Origin: Staphylococcus shinii
GTDB taxonomy: Bacteria; Bacillota; Bacilli; Staphylococcales; Staphylococcaceae
Reading direction: 5' to 3'
DNA: 64,000 nucleotides
Assembly: GCF_017583065.1 (NCBI RefSeq)
Contig: NZ_JAGEVL010000003.1
Span: forward strand, 372,001 to 436,000
Part shown: positions 46,174 through 55,825 of the stretch, one piece after another
Layout: each line of letters starts with the position of its first letter
Position numbering within the stretch: position 1 is the first letter of the stretch
The notes under the pieces: model-generated
What the model was told of the DNA's origin: nothing
The model's database searches: none
The model's input: only the letters and a program-made list of their open reading frames with translations
Position numbers and translations under genes: made by a program

Positions 46174-47788
46174 AATTTATAGTCAGCGTATATTATTTAC
46201 ACTTATTATTTTATTTTTTCTTATATTTCTTGTTTTACCTATTATTTTCTTATTAGGACGTTCAATTATCAGTGATGGTCAATTTAGCTTACATTATTAT
46301 GATGATATTTTAAATAATAAAACTATAGTGACTTCATTATTTAATAGTATAAAAATATCGTTGTTAGCGTCTACTGTGACAACTATATTAGCTTTTTTTG
46401 CAGCTTATACAATTCATATGACACACGGAGCGAGTTGGATTAAAACCTATAATAAAACAATGGTTTTATTGCCAATGCTTGTACCGACAATTACATATGG
46501 TTTTATACTTATGTATCTATTTGGTAACGAGGGGATATTAGCTCGTATATTAGGTGACGCACCATTTACGATTTATGGTAAAAATGGTCTTTTTATTGGC
46601 TATGTAATCTACACATTACCAGCAGCCTATTTCATTATCTCAAATGCATTTAATTATGTAGACCATAGATTTTATTACATTTCGCTAATTATGAAAGATA
46701 ATAGGTGGAGACGTTTCTATCATACATTATTAAGACCATTATTAATTCCGATTGCAAATGCTTTTGTATTGTCATTTATATTAAGTTTTACTGATTTTGG
46801 GATTCCAGCATCGATAGGTGCGGATTATAACGTTATAGCAACCTCATTGTATCAAATGATTTTAGGATCTATACCTAAATTTGCAGAAGGTGCAGTAATT
46901 GCGGTATTAATGCTTATTCCAGCAGTCTCCGGCTTTATATTCTTGTCAGTGATAGAAAAATGGAATGTGAGACAACAAGGAGATAACCATACGAGTGTCA
47001 AAAAACGACCTATTCATGACAATATTATGAATGCTGCGAATTTTATACTGAGCACTGTTATTTTATTAATATTTATAGTTATGTTTATCGTACCGTTTAC
47101 AGAACGTTATCCGTATCAATTGAACTTTACATTAACGCATGTAATCAAATTATTTCAAGATGATATTTTGATTCATATTTATATTCAAGCATTATTTGTA
47201 GCTGTAGCAACAGCAGTCTTTGGGACTATTGTTAGTTTCTGTGGTGCGCTCATTACTGTGCGTACTCAATTATATGGAAAACAAGTGTTGAAAATGATAT
47301 CGATGGTTACGAATACCGTTCCAGGAATGATTTTAGGTCTTTCATATTTATTGTTTTTCCAAAATAGTAGTATTAAAGGCACATTTCTTATCATTATTTT
47401 GAGTATTGTAGTGCATTATTATACGACACCATTCTTAATGGCTAAGTCTGCGTTAGATAAGCTGAATCCCTCGTGGGATACAACAAGTACATTAATGCAA
47501 GATACTTGGATGGAGACAATATTCAAAATTATAATTCCTAACATGAAAACAACTATCGTAGAAATGGTTAATTATTATTTTATCAATGCAATGGTAACTA
47601 TTAGTGGTGTGATCTTTTTAGTGTCGACATCTACACAAATCGTATCTACACAAATTAATCAGTTACAACACTTTAATCGCTTTGTGGATATTTTTATCCT
47701 CTCAATTCTAATTTTTCTTACGAATGTCATTGCGCGACTGTTAACGAGTTGGTGGCTAAAGTCACAAAGTAGAAAAGGGGAGAGCTAA
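46163..47788 (+). CDS. Fused two-domain ABC permease for 2-aminoethylphosphonate
   Basis: 541 residues from the ATG at 46163 (GGAG before it). About twelve membrane helices in two halves of a binding-protein-dependent permease; the first half resembles PhnU and the second PhnV, as in FbpB-type fused proteins. A polar linker near residues 265-290 (QQGDNHTSVKKRP) joins them. One chain therefore supplies the whole channel. It is followed directly by the binding protein. Confidence 0.85.
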   Translation: MVPKIYSQRILFTLIILFFLIFLVLPIIFLLGRSIISDGQFSLHYYDDILNNKTIVTSLFNSIKISLLASTVTTILAFFAAYTIHMTHGASWIKTYNKTMVLLPMLVPTITYGFILMYLFGNEGILARILGDAPFTIYGKNGLFIGYVIYTLPAAYFIISNAFNYVDHRFYYISLIMKDNRWRRFYHTLLRPLLIPIANAFVLSFILSFTDFGIPASIGADYNVIATSLYQMILGSIPKFAEGAVIAVLMLIPAVSGFIFLSVIEKWNVRQQGDNHTSVKKRPIHDNIMNAANFILSTVILLIFIVMFIVPFTERYPYQLNFTLTHVIKLFQDDILIHIYIQALFVAVATAVFGTIVSFCGALITVRTQLYGKQVLKMISMVTNTVPGMILGLSYLLFFQNSSIKGTFLIIILSIVVHYYTTPFLMAKSALDKLNPSWDTTSTLMQDTWMETIFKIIIPNMKTTIVEMVNYYFINAMVTISGVIFLVSTSTQIVSTQINQLQHFNRFVDIFILSILIFLTNVIARLLTSWWLKSQSRKGES

Positions 47789-48790
47789 ATGAAATTGAAA
47801 CTGTTTGTTGGTGTATTACTATGCCTAATACTGTTATATTTTTCTTATTTTGGTCTTGGCTCATCTACCGATAAAGTCGTCATTGCAACGAATTCTGATG
47901 AAGAAGCCATTACTGTTATGGAAAAAACTTTAGATCAACATGGCTTTAAAGGAGAATATATTATTCAACCACATTCTACTGCCGAATTAGGAGGGAAAAT
48001 GATTGCAGAAGGTAAAAATATTGAAGCAGATGTTGTTACACAATCTACCTATTACTTAGAAAGTGCACAAGATAAAAATAATATGTTTGCGTCAATGGAA
48101 GCAGAAAAACAGAAAAAGACAATTGATTCCTTTCCTAATTATATAATTCCATTATTAGGAAACATGGGCTCTTTATTTGTGAATACTAAAGCGTTAGAAA
48201 AACAAGGCTTACCTATTCCTAAAACAGTAAAAGATTTGACCCAACCTGAATACAAAAATCAAATTGCAATGCCAAATATTATGGAATCCTCAACCGGGTG
48301 GTTAGTCATTCAAAGTATTTTAGGACAATATGGTAATGACGAAGGTAGCAAAATTTTAGAAAAACTAATTGATAATACAGGGCCTCATTTAGAAAGTTCA
48401 GGTTCAGGACCACTTAAAAAAGTAGAGTCTGGGGAAGTAGCTGTTGGTATTGGATTAAGAGCCCAAGCCGTTAAATCTGAACAGAATGGAAATCCGATAC
48501 ACTTTATTGACCCTAAAGAAGGTAATTATTCACTAGTGGAAGCTGCAGCTGTAGTGAATAAGGGCGGTAAGAAACAACAGAAAGCACAGAAAATGGTTCA
48601 AACAATTCAACAACATGGCCGTGAAGATTTACTGAAAACATATCCAGTGCCTTTATATCAGGGGGAAGAATTAGAGAAAACGCAGGAGCCTAAATATCCT
48701 AAAAAATGGGATGAACGCTTAACGGTAGAATTATTAGAAAAACATCAAGATATTTTTAACGATGCTAAAAAACTAGTAGAAAATAACTAA
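47789..48790 (+). CDS. 2-aminoethylphosphonate-type substrate-binding protein
   Basis: 333 residues. A hydrophobic N-terminal helix (residues 4-24) without a lipobox Cys serves as signal anchor or signal peptide. The body is a class II/iron(III)-thiamine-type binding protein: VVIATNSDEEA, then YNEXT-like DVVTQSTYY and GVGIGLRAQ-type SGEVAVGIGL. It starts one base after the permease stop. The substrate is inferred from phnW and phnX downstream. Confidence 0.83.
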   Translation: MKLKLFVGVLLCLILLYFSYFGLGSSTDKVVIATNSDEEAITVMEKTLDQHGFKGEYIIQPHSTAELGGKMIAEGKNIEADVVTQSTYYLESAQDKNNMFASMEAEKQKKTIDSFPNYIIPLLGNMGSLFVNTKALEKQGLPIPKTVKDLTQPEYKNQIAMPNIMESSTGWLVIQSILGQYGNDEGSKILEKLIDNTGPHLESSGSGPLKKVESGEVAVGIGLRAQAVKSEQNGNPIHFIDPKEGNYSLVEAAAVVNKGGKKQQKAQKMVQTIQQHGREDLLKTYPVPLYQGEELEKTQEPKYPKKWDERLTVELLEKHQDIFNDAKKLVENN

Positions 48791-48803
48791 GGAGGCGTTT
48801 ATT

Positions 48804-49898
48804 ATGTCACAATATAAACTTTTAACACCAGGACCATTGACAACAACGGAAACAGTAAAAGCGCAAATGTTAGAAGATCGATGTACTTGGGACGATGACT
48901 ATAAAAGTCTAACACAGTCAATACGTCAAAAATTGTTAACAATAGGAATGACAGATCCTAGTAAGTATACGACAGTGTTACAACAAGGGAGCGGCAGTTT
49001 CGTAGTAGAGAGCGTACTACAGACAGCATTATCCGATGACGATCATATACTTATTATTAGCAATGGTGCGTATGGTGAAAGAATGGTTAAGATGGCGCAA
49101 GTAATGAAAAAAAACGTTACTCCAGTCTATTTAGCATATAATGAAATACCTAATATCAATGAACTGAAGGAAATAATAGATAGTGACACCTCAATTACGC
49201 ATATCGCATTTGTTCATTGCGAAACAACGACAGGTATCTTAAATCCAATCGAAGAAATATGCGAAATAGCTACTCAAAAAAACTTGCAAGTAATAGTAGA
49301 TGCTATGAGTAGCTTTGGCGGTGTCCCAATTAATGTAGAAGAATTAAATATTGATTACTTGATTAGTAGTGCTAATAAATGTATTCAAGGTGTGCCAGGA
49401 TTTGGATTTGTTATCGCCAAACGAACATCATTAGAACAATGTGAAGGGAACGCGTCGAGTGTCTCCTTAGACCTTTATGATCAATGGAAAAATATGGATA
49501 TAGACGGAAAATGGCGTTTTACTTCACCCACACACGTAGTTGGGGCTTTCAGACAAGCCATTAGCGAATTAGAAGAAGAAGGCGGTGTAGAACAACGATA
49601 TCAACGATACCAAAGTAATAATACGTATATTATCAATGAAATGAAGAAAATTGGATTTGAGCCTTATGTTAAAAGTACAGTACAATCACCAATTATTACT
49701 ACATTTTTATATCCTAATGAATCGTTTGAGTTTAAAGCTTTTTATGAATATATGAAACAGAGGGATTTTGTATTATATCCTGGTAAATTAATGGATACAC
49801 CTTCATTTAGAATTGGTAATATTGGTGATTTACATCGAAGTGACTTTGAATTATTAATTAAAGTAATAAAAGAATATCAAGTTAAGGAAGGGGAATAA
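48804..49898 (+). CDS. phnW: 2-aminoethylphosphonate-pyruvate transaminase (PhnW)
   Basis: 364 residues, family length. The N-terminal TPGPLTTT is characteristic of PhnW; the PLP lysine is K192 in SSANKCIQG, with the upstream Asp in IVDAMSS. The enzyme moves the amino group of 2-aminoethylphosphonate to pyruvate, giving phosphonoacetaldehyde and alanine. A strong AAGGAGGCG site precedes the ATG. phnX follows two bases later, so the full degradation pathway is present. Confidence 0.95.
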   Translation: MSQYKLLTPGPLTTTETVKAQMLEDRCTWDDDYKSLTQSIRQKLLTIGMTDPSKYTTVLQQGSGSFVVESVLQTALSDDDHILIISNGAYGERMVKMAQVMKKNVTPVYLAYNEIPNINELKEIIDSDTSITHIAFVHCETTTGILNPIEEICEIATQKNLQVIVDAMSSFGGVPINVEELNIDYLISSANKCIQGVPGFGFVIAKRTSLEQCEGNASSVSLDLYDQWKNMDIDGKWRFTSPTHVVGAFRQAISELEEEGGVEQRYQRYQSNNTYIINEMKKIGFEPYVKSTVQSPIITTFLYPNESFEFKAFYEYMKQRDFVLYPGKLMDTPSFRIGNIGDLHRSDFELLIKVIKEYQVKEGE

Positions 49899-49900
49899 AT

Positions 49901-50689
49901 ATGACTAAAATCAAAGGAATTATATTCGATTGGGCTGGTACTACAGTTGACTTTGGTTGTTTTGCACCTGTAAATGTATTTATAGATATTTTTAAATCAG
50001 CCGAAGTAACAGTGACAATAGACGAAGCTCGTGAACCAATGGGTATGTTAAAAAGAGATCATATTCAAACTATGTTAGAAATGCCAAGAATACAACAATT
50101 GTGGCAAAAACAATACGGAAAATCACATAGCGAACAAGACATAGATAATTTATATAATCAATTTGAAAAGCTATTAATGAAGAATCTAAAATCATTTACT
50201 GATCCAATAATTAATGTGACTGAAGTCATAGACGATCTTCGAGAAAAAGGATATGTTATTGGTTCTACAACGGGATATACAAGAGAAATGATGAAAATAG
50301 TGAGTTCAGCTGCGAAAGAAAAGGGATATGCACCTGACCATATTGTAACAGCTGATGATGTGGGGGGATACGGTAGACCGTATCCATATATGATTTTTGA
50401 AAATATGCGCCAACTCGAATTACAATCGGTTCATGAAGTAATAAAAGTAGGAGATACTGTATCCGATATCAAAGAAGCAGTTAATAGTGGTATTACAGCA
50501 GTAGGTATTATTAAAGGCAGTTCGATTGTTGGATTAAGAGAAAATGAGTGGAATAATTTGAATAAAGAGGAAAAAAATAAAATTATAGAAGAAACAAAAC
50601 AAAAATTTATAGCTAATGGGGCAGATTACGTATTACAAGATATAACAGAATTACCGCTAATAATAGAAGAATTAAATAAAAAAGAATAA
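49901..50689 (+). CDS. phnX: Phosphonoacetaldehyde hydrolase (PhnX)
   Basis: 262 residues of the HAD superfamily. The nucleophile pair is D10-x-A12 in FDWAGTT and the Schiff-base lysine that marks PhnX is K51 in GMLKRDH; VGDTVSD is HAD motif IV. It cuts the C-P bond of phosphonoacetaldehyde to acetaldehyde and phosphate. Last gene of the operon, so cells can use 2-aminoethylphosphonate as phosphate and, through PhnW, nitrogen source. Confidence 0.95.
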   Translation: MTKIKGIIFDWAGTTVDFGCFAPVNVFIDIFKSAEVTVTIDEAREPMGMLKRDHIQTMLEMPRIQQLWQKQYGKSHSEQDIDNLYNQFEKLLMKNLKSFTDPIINVTEVIDDLREKGYVIGSTTGYTREMMKIVSSAAKEKGYAPDHIVTADDVGGYGRPYPYMIFENMRQLELQSVHEVIKVGDTVSDIKEAVNSGITAVGIIKGSSIVGLRENEWNNLNKEEKNKIIEETKQKFIANGADYVLQDITELPLIIEELNKKE

Positions 50690-50800
50690 AACATTAAAGA
50701 TATTCCTTATTTGCTAAAATGATTTCAAATATAGGATGTAAAATAGAGACACTTTCGTTGAATTCATTTTCAGGAGGAATTTATTCGGAGGTGTTTTTCT

Positions 50801-50932
50801 ATGAAAATTATCGAATTATTGAATTCACTAACATCTGGAGATAAATTTCTCCCTCTCGAAGTATTAAACATTTTTAAACAACCACCAACTAAATGTCCTT
50901 GGACCTTACTGTTACCAATTATTGCTTCTTAA
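50801..50932 (+). CDS. Possible 43-residue small protein with strong ribosome binding site
   Basis: CGGAGGTG stands seven bases before the ATG, a far better site than chance ORFs here have, and a second AGGAGG lies 20 bases further upstream. The peptide begins MKIIELLNSL, is amphipathic, and ends KCPWTLLLPIIAS with a single Cys. I do not recognise it. It could be a small regulatory peptide, a peptide precursor, or the 5' end of a lost gene. Confidence 0.4.
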   Translation: MKIIELLNSLTSGDKFLPLEVLNIFKQPPTKCPWTLLLPIIAS

Positions 50933-51220
50933 TCACCTTTATTTAAACATTTTCTTGTATTAAAATGTTTTCCCCTTTCTAATCAAATGACTTATCTCCA
51001 ATATATTTAAAATTTATTATACTTCTATAAAAATGGTTATTAAACTAAGTATTTTTATGAGTTTAATAACAGCCTTTATTAAAAAATATAATTATGAAAG
51101 ATTTAAGAGAATTACTTTAATATGTATATTTTTCTATTAATCATCGATTATGTTAATAAAAAGTGACTATTAAATGATTCAAGAATATATGAACTTGTTG
51201 TTATGCATAATGTTGTCATT

Positions 51221-51236
51221 ATACGCTCTAGGGTAT
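51221..51236 (+). promoter_or_regulatory. Second CsoR-type operator, in front of the copB relic
   Basis: ATACGCTCTAGGGTAT followed by GTG has the same arms as the copB operator at 22951. It now precedes only a decayed gene but could still bind repressor. Confidence 0.5.
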
Positions 51237-51258
51237 GTGATGTTTTGATAATTAAAAG

Positions 51259-51751
51259 TATGAAGATTTGCCAAACCATGAACATCATGATCACTATGGA
51301 AACCATGACCATAGCAGTGATTACGAACATCACTATCATGGTGAGTTTAAAGTTAAATTATTTGTCTCATTAATTTTTGCAATACCTATCATTATTTTAT
51401 CGTCAATGATGGGAGCTGAATTACCATTTCAATTCACATTTTCAGGCTCTGAATGAGTAGGTTAATACTTGCTAAAATTTTATTCTTTTATGGAGGTAAG
51501 CCGTTTTTAATTGGCGAAAAAGATGAACTTGGAGTTGAAAAAACAAGCACGATGATATTAGTTGCTTTAGGTATTTCGGTAGCTTATATTTATAGCTTGT
51601 ATGCTTTTTATATTAATAATATTAGTAGTACGACAGATTATACGATGGCTCTTTTTTGGGGTTAGCTACATTAACTTTAATTATGTTTTTAGGTCATTGG
51701 ATTGAAATGAAAGTGGCAAGAAATGTTGGAGACGCATTTAGGATGTTATAA
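51259..51751 (+). pseudogene. Decayed N-terminal third of a second copB
   Basis: The reading gives the His-rich tail ([11 protein letters not shown]), then [19 protein letters not shown] and YGGKPFL, nearly the same as copB at 23023. It has stops after FTFSGSE and after ALFWG and finally ends at GDAFRML in place of GDALKKM. The catalytic two thirds are missing. It is an independent copy rather than a duplicate of the whole copBL unit, since no copL follows. Confidence 0.85.
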
Positions 51752-51783
51752 AACATTTATCAAGAAACTAACATAGACGCACT

Positions 51784-51817
51784 AACCCCTCACTATTACT
51801 GGTAATGAAGGGGTTTT
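51784..51817 (+). terminator. Terminator after the copB relic
   Basis: AACCCCT / AGGGGTT with an 18-base loop is followed by TTG; moderate. Confidence 0.5.
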
Positions 51818-52028
51818 GTAGATATGACTAATCGTCTATTTTGTTTAATCAATACGTAAATGACGCAATAATATAATCACTGATGAATGGAGTGTCAGGT
51901 GAACAAGGGTTTTCAATGTAGATAATGTCCTCCTCTCTGGGTTAAGTTGGCCCCCTGAGAAAAAGGCAACTACAGTATTATACAATTTGTGAATGTTATA
52001 AGTATCATACTTTCCTTAAATAAATATA

Positions 52029-53633
52029 TTAAATAGAGTATATAACTTCACTGTTGCATATAGTCATTTCAATTAAATCATCATTCAATATTACTTTATC
52101 ATTAAGTGGGTTTTGATTTAAAATTACAAAATCAGCTACATTGCCTTCTTGGATAGACCCTTCACAGGCATGAGTATTATTCAACTTAGCAGCATCTATA
52201 GTCATTTTTTTATATGCTTCGCTTCGTGTTAAACGTTGGTTTTCACCTAAAACTTTCCCATTTTTTGTGATTCTATTAACTGCAATTTGAATTGATTCTA
52301 AAGGAGAAATCGGTGTAACAGGTGCATCTGTATGAATTGTGAATGTCATATGCGCATCTTCAGCCCATCTTAATGGGTCTAAATTTTGTGCTTTATCTTC
52401 ACCTAAAAATACATCACGATGTAAATCTCCAAAATAATATACATGATTGATAAAGAAAGAACCACCAATGTTGTGTTCAGCCATTTCTTTAATATCATCC
52501 TGTGTGACTGTTTGTAGATGTTCAATACGATTTAATAAAGGTGTTTTTTTATAATCAGCTGTAGCTTTATAAGCGTTAATGACTGACTTAGCAGCAAAAT
52601 CACCATTAGCATGCGTCACGATATTAAATCCTAATTTTTGAAAATGTTTAAATATATCAATTAATTTGTTGTTACTCATTAATGGTGCAGGCGCTTCACT
52701 GCCATCCAAGTATTTATTACGAATTGATGCAGTTTGTAATTGTATAGAGCCATCGCTAAAACATTTAACTCCACCTAAATGTCCCATACCATTACTTATA
52801 TTATTTAACTTTTCTTCAATTTCGTTAGCATGAATATTTTTTAAATTGTGATTTTGCTCTAATAACTCATGACTTAACATCCAACGTGTGCGAATTCTCT
52901 GAGGAGACTCCAAAAATTTAAGTACTCCCTCATAATCTATATATCCTCTACTACCAATTAATAAATCAGATGTACTAGTTATACCACTTTTAACATAGTC
53001 ATCTACAGCTAAATTCATTGTATAGATAGTATCTTCTGGTTTAGCCTCAGGTAAAACACGTTGTAATTTTGCAGTTGCTGGAATTTCAATTAATACACCA
53101 TTAACTTTGCCATGTTGGTCACGCTCATAGTAGCCACCCTCAGGATCTGGGTCATCCAAACTAACCCCCATATATTCTAAAGCTTTTGTATTAACAGTAG
53201 CCATATGCCCTGAATAGTGCATAACGCATATAGCAATATCTTCTGAAATTTTATCTAAATCAAAGCGATTAGGATGTCTTTGTTCTTCTAATGATTTTTC
53301 ATTATAACCGAAGCCCATAACCCAACCCTTTTTGTATAAATTTTCTTTTTGTACTTTGAATTGCTGAATTAATTCATCTATATTAGAAATTTTATTTGCA
53401 GAACAATCTACCATTGTTTTTGTAGTACCATATGCTGTGGGATGACTATGAGTGTCAATAAAACCAGGTGTAATCCATTTTTCTTCTAAATCAAGTGCCT
53501 CATTATCTTTTATAATTGAATCTTGGGAGATAATTTGATCAATATACCCATCTTTTAAATACAATGTAGCAAGATAAGGCTTGTTATCTATCATATCTAA
53601 AATATTTGCATTAATTATCTTTGAAATTTTCAT
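52029..53633 (-). CDS. Amidohydrolase (YtcJ-like, amidohydrolase 3 family)
   Basis: 534 residues. Metal-binding DTHSHP near 60-65, then VMHYSGH, an HANGD motif near 340 and a final IHTDAPVTP near 440 give the order of the amidohydrolase-3 family, whose members remove formyl or acyl groups from amines or act on exoenzyme substrates. The C-terminal NVADFVILNQNPL returns to the small beta-domain. It is divergent from a decayed amino-acid permease; the two may once have worked together. Substrate unknown. Confidence 0.87.
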   Translation of the reverse strand: MKISKIINANILDMIDNKPYLATLYLKDGYIDQIISQDSIIKDNEALDLEEKWITPGFIDTHSHPTAYGTTKTMVDCSANKISNIDELIQQFKVQKENLYKKGWVMGFGYNEKSLEEQRHPNRFDLDKISEDIAICVMHYSGHMATVNTKALEYMGVSLDDPDPEGGYYERDQHGKVNGVLIEIPATAKLQRVLPEAKPEDTIYTMNLAVDDYVKSGITSTSDLLIGSRGYIDYEGVLKFLESPQRIRTRWMLSHELLEQNHNLKNIHANEIEEKLNNISNGMGHLGGVKCFSDGSIQLQTASIRNKYLDGSEAPAPLMSNNKLIDIFKHFQKLGFNIVTHANGDFAAKSVINAYKATADYKKTPLLNRIEHLQTVTQDDIKEMAEHNIGGSFFINHVYYFGDLHRDVFLGEDKAQNLDPLRWAEDAHMTFTIHTDAPVTPISPLESIQIAVNRITKNGKVLGENQRLTRSEAYKKMTIDAAKLNNTHACEGSIQEGNVADFVILNQNPLNDKVILNDDLIEMTICNSEVIYSI

Positions 53634-53793
53634 TTAAAAACCACCTATTTTTTATTAATAGAAACTCATTGAATACCTTATTCTTAAAGTAATAATTTTT
53701 CAACAATTTATAATTTACTATTTACACTAATGTGTATAAGTTATGATAAACAAGAATTTATAAAAACAAAAGGAGCTAAAGGAGCAATATTTA

Positions 53794-54007
53794 TGTTTGT
53801 CTTTTATGACTTAGTGATTTTAGCTATCTCTTGCCAGGATATAAAGCTATGCCGGGAGATATTAATAAACTCCCAATTGCTATAGTTAATGATGTTAATG
53901 GAAATTATGGATATCAAATCTCAAAGCAATTAAACAAAAGTTTACCTTTTGATAATATTAATAAAAATATTACATACGTAGAAGCAAATAAAGAACTAAA
54001 ACACAAT
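53794..54007 (+). pseudogene. Fragment of a YhgE/Pip- or DUF3533-type membrane protein
   Basis: After a good AGGAGC site the frame is soon broken, then reads PGDINKLPIAIVNDVNG, followed by ISKQLNKSLPF and VEANKELKHNK. This is the extracytoplasmic start of the YhgE/DUF3533 group of membrane proteins. It runs straight into a permease fragment near 54007. Confidence 0.5.
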
Positions 54008-55190
54008 AAGGTGAACGTTTTCCTGTTTCAGAAGGAGCTTTTACTTTTAGTTTTTTAGATTTTGAGCGATATGTAAGTTTCCTTTCTTCTTGGTTTCTAA
54101 CTTTTGAGTATATTTGTGTAGTCGCGCTAAATGCCATGACTTTTAGTTTATTATTTAAATTTTTAATGCCGAAGATTTTAAATATAGATAAGTTGTATAC
54201 CATTGGGGATGTGGGGGGATAGGATGTATATATTACTGATATTTTAGTAGCATCTATATTATTAATTATTTTTATGCTCATTACCATTAAAGAAGCTAGT
54301 GTTTCAGAATCATTACAATACTATTTTTGTATAGCTATTATTTCAATTATTTTATTATTATTTTTCAGTGCATTCTCTAGTTATAGTTTTTCATTTGAAA
54401 GTTTAAAAACATTAACAAAAGAATCTCAAGGTTTGTTTAGTTCTATAATTATGATGGTAGCTGTAGCTCCATGGGCATATATTGGATTTGATAATATACC
54501 TCAAACAACAGAAGAGTTCAATTTCCCTCCAAATTAATCGTTTATAGCATACTTGCAACAGCATTAACTTATGTCACTATGCTACTGGTTACGGGATGGA
54601 TAAGTTTGAATCCCAATCATTTAAATAGTGATTTATGGCTAACAGGGCAGTAATTCAAAATGCATTTGGGAATATAGTTTAGCATTATTAGCAATTGCTA
54701 TAATTATAGCAATATTTACTGGTTTAAATAGGTTTTTGATGAGTTCAAATCGCTTACTATTTTCAATGGAGCGTTCAGGTATTATGACAGAAATATTTGG
54801 TAAATTACATTCTAAATATAAAACACCACATATAGATATCATATTCTGATTTACTATTACTTTAATCGCCCTTGGTTAGGTAGAACAGCATTAAATTGGA
54901 TTGTAGATATGTCCTTTACAGGAATATCTATTGCCTATTTTATTACTTGCTTATAAGCAACGAAACTATTTAGTTATAAAAAAGCAAGTAATTCATATGC
55001 ATCTTTTTATAAAACATTTGCTATTTTGAGGGTCAATTGTATATTTCGTTTTTTTTATTATTATTATTAATTCCTGGTCCTCCTGCCTCTTTATCTATAC
55101 CTGCATATATTGCATTAGGTATATGAACAATTATCGGATTAGTATTCTTTGTAGTAAGGCACCCTAAATTAAAGCTATATTACTAGTAAT
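54008..55190 (+). pseudogene. APC-family amino acid permease, multiply broken
   Basis: The pieces read in shifting frames: GERFPVSEGAFTFSFLDFE, then WFLTFEYICVVALNAMTFS, then MMVAVAPWAYIGFDNIPQTTEEF, then FTGLNRFLMSSNRLLFSMER and SKYKTPHIDI. The order follows an APC permease of about 450 residues. At least four stops or shifts (near 54221, 54536, 54650 and 54849) make it non-functional. The N-terminal helices are replaced by the YhgE-like fragment. Confidence 0.8.
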
Positions 55191-55326
55191 TATTTAAGGC
55201 GTATAGTCTTAAACCGTAGTGAGGAAGAGATTAATAAAAAAGGTTAATAAAATATTGCCTAATAATAATAATAGCCTCTATAGCGATAATAAATATAGGA
55301 ATGATTTTTTATATTTCAAAATATAA

Positions 55327-55368
55327 AAAAGAGCTTACAGAAAACAATAATCTGCTGTAAGCTCTTTT
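55327..55368 (+). terminator. Terminator after the permease pseudogene
   Basis: AAAAGAGCTTACAG / CTGTAAGCTCTTTT, a perfect 14-base stem that ends in T residues; works on both strands. Confidence 0.85.
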
Positions 55369-55825
55369 CTATTTTACCTAAGGGCTGTTAACATGCAGTG
55401 CCAAGACATTCTAGGTAATAAATATTTCTTAAATATATGCATACTTCTACGTTCATTAGCTTGATTAAAAGGCAATGTTTCTTGTGATTTTTTTATTATA
55501 ACCAAATTCACCGTAAGTAAAGATGATTTAAAGGGATGTAAAATATCTAGAAATCAATTAATACAATTTGCTGGTTTAATGAGGTTAAGAATTATTGATT
55601 AAAACAGTGTCAAAAAATTTTTGATCTCAGTGATAAATCAATTGGTGAAGCTAAAAAAGAATCAAAACCTATTTTTTCGCGTATACCATCTATTGTCGCT
55701 TCTATTTGCTGATAAGATAATAAGCGCAATCTAATCGATAATAACTGGTACTATGATCTTACTAACAACCTTAAACATAATTACGTTGACAAATTTATTC
55801 ATGTAGAATAACTAAAAATAAAATC
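55369..55825. other. Intergenic, 457 bases, no gene recognised
   Basis: Short protein-like pieces occur (for example KSIGEAKKESKPIFSRIPSI near 55640-55695) but with stops on both sides and no family match. It lies downstream of the SDR operon that reads toward it. Confidence 0.45.
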
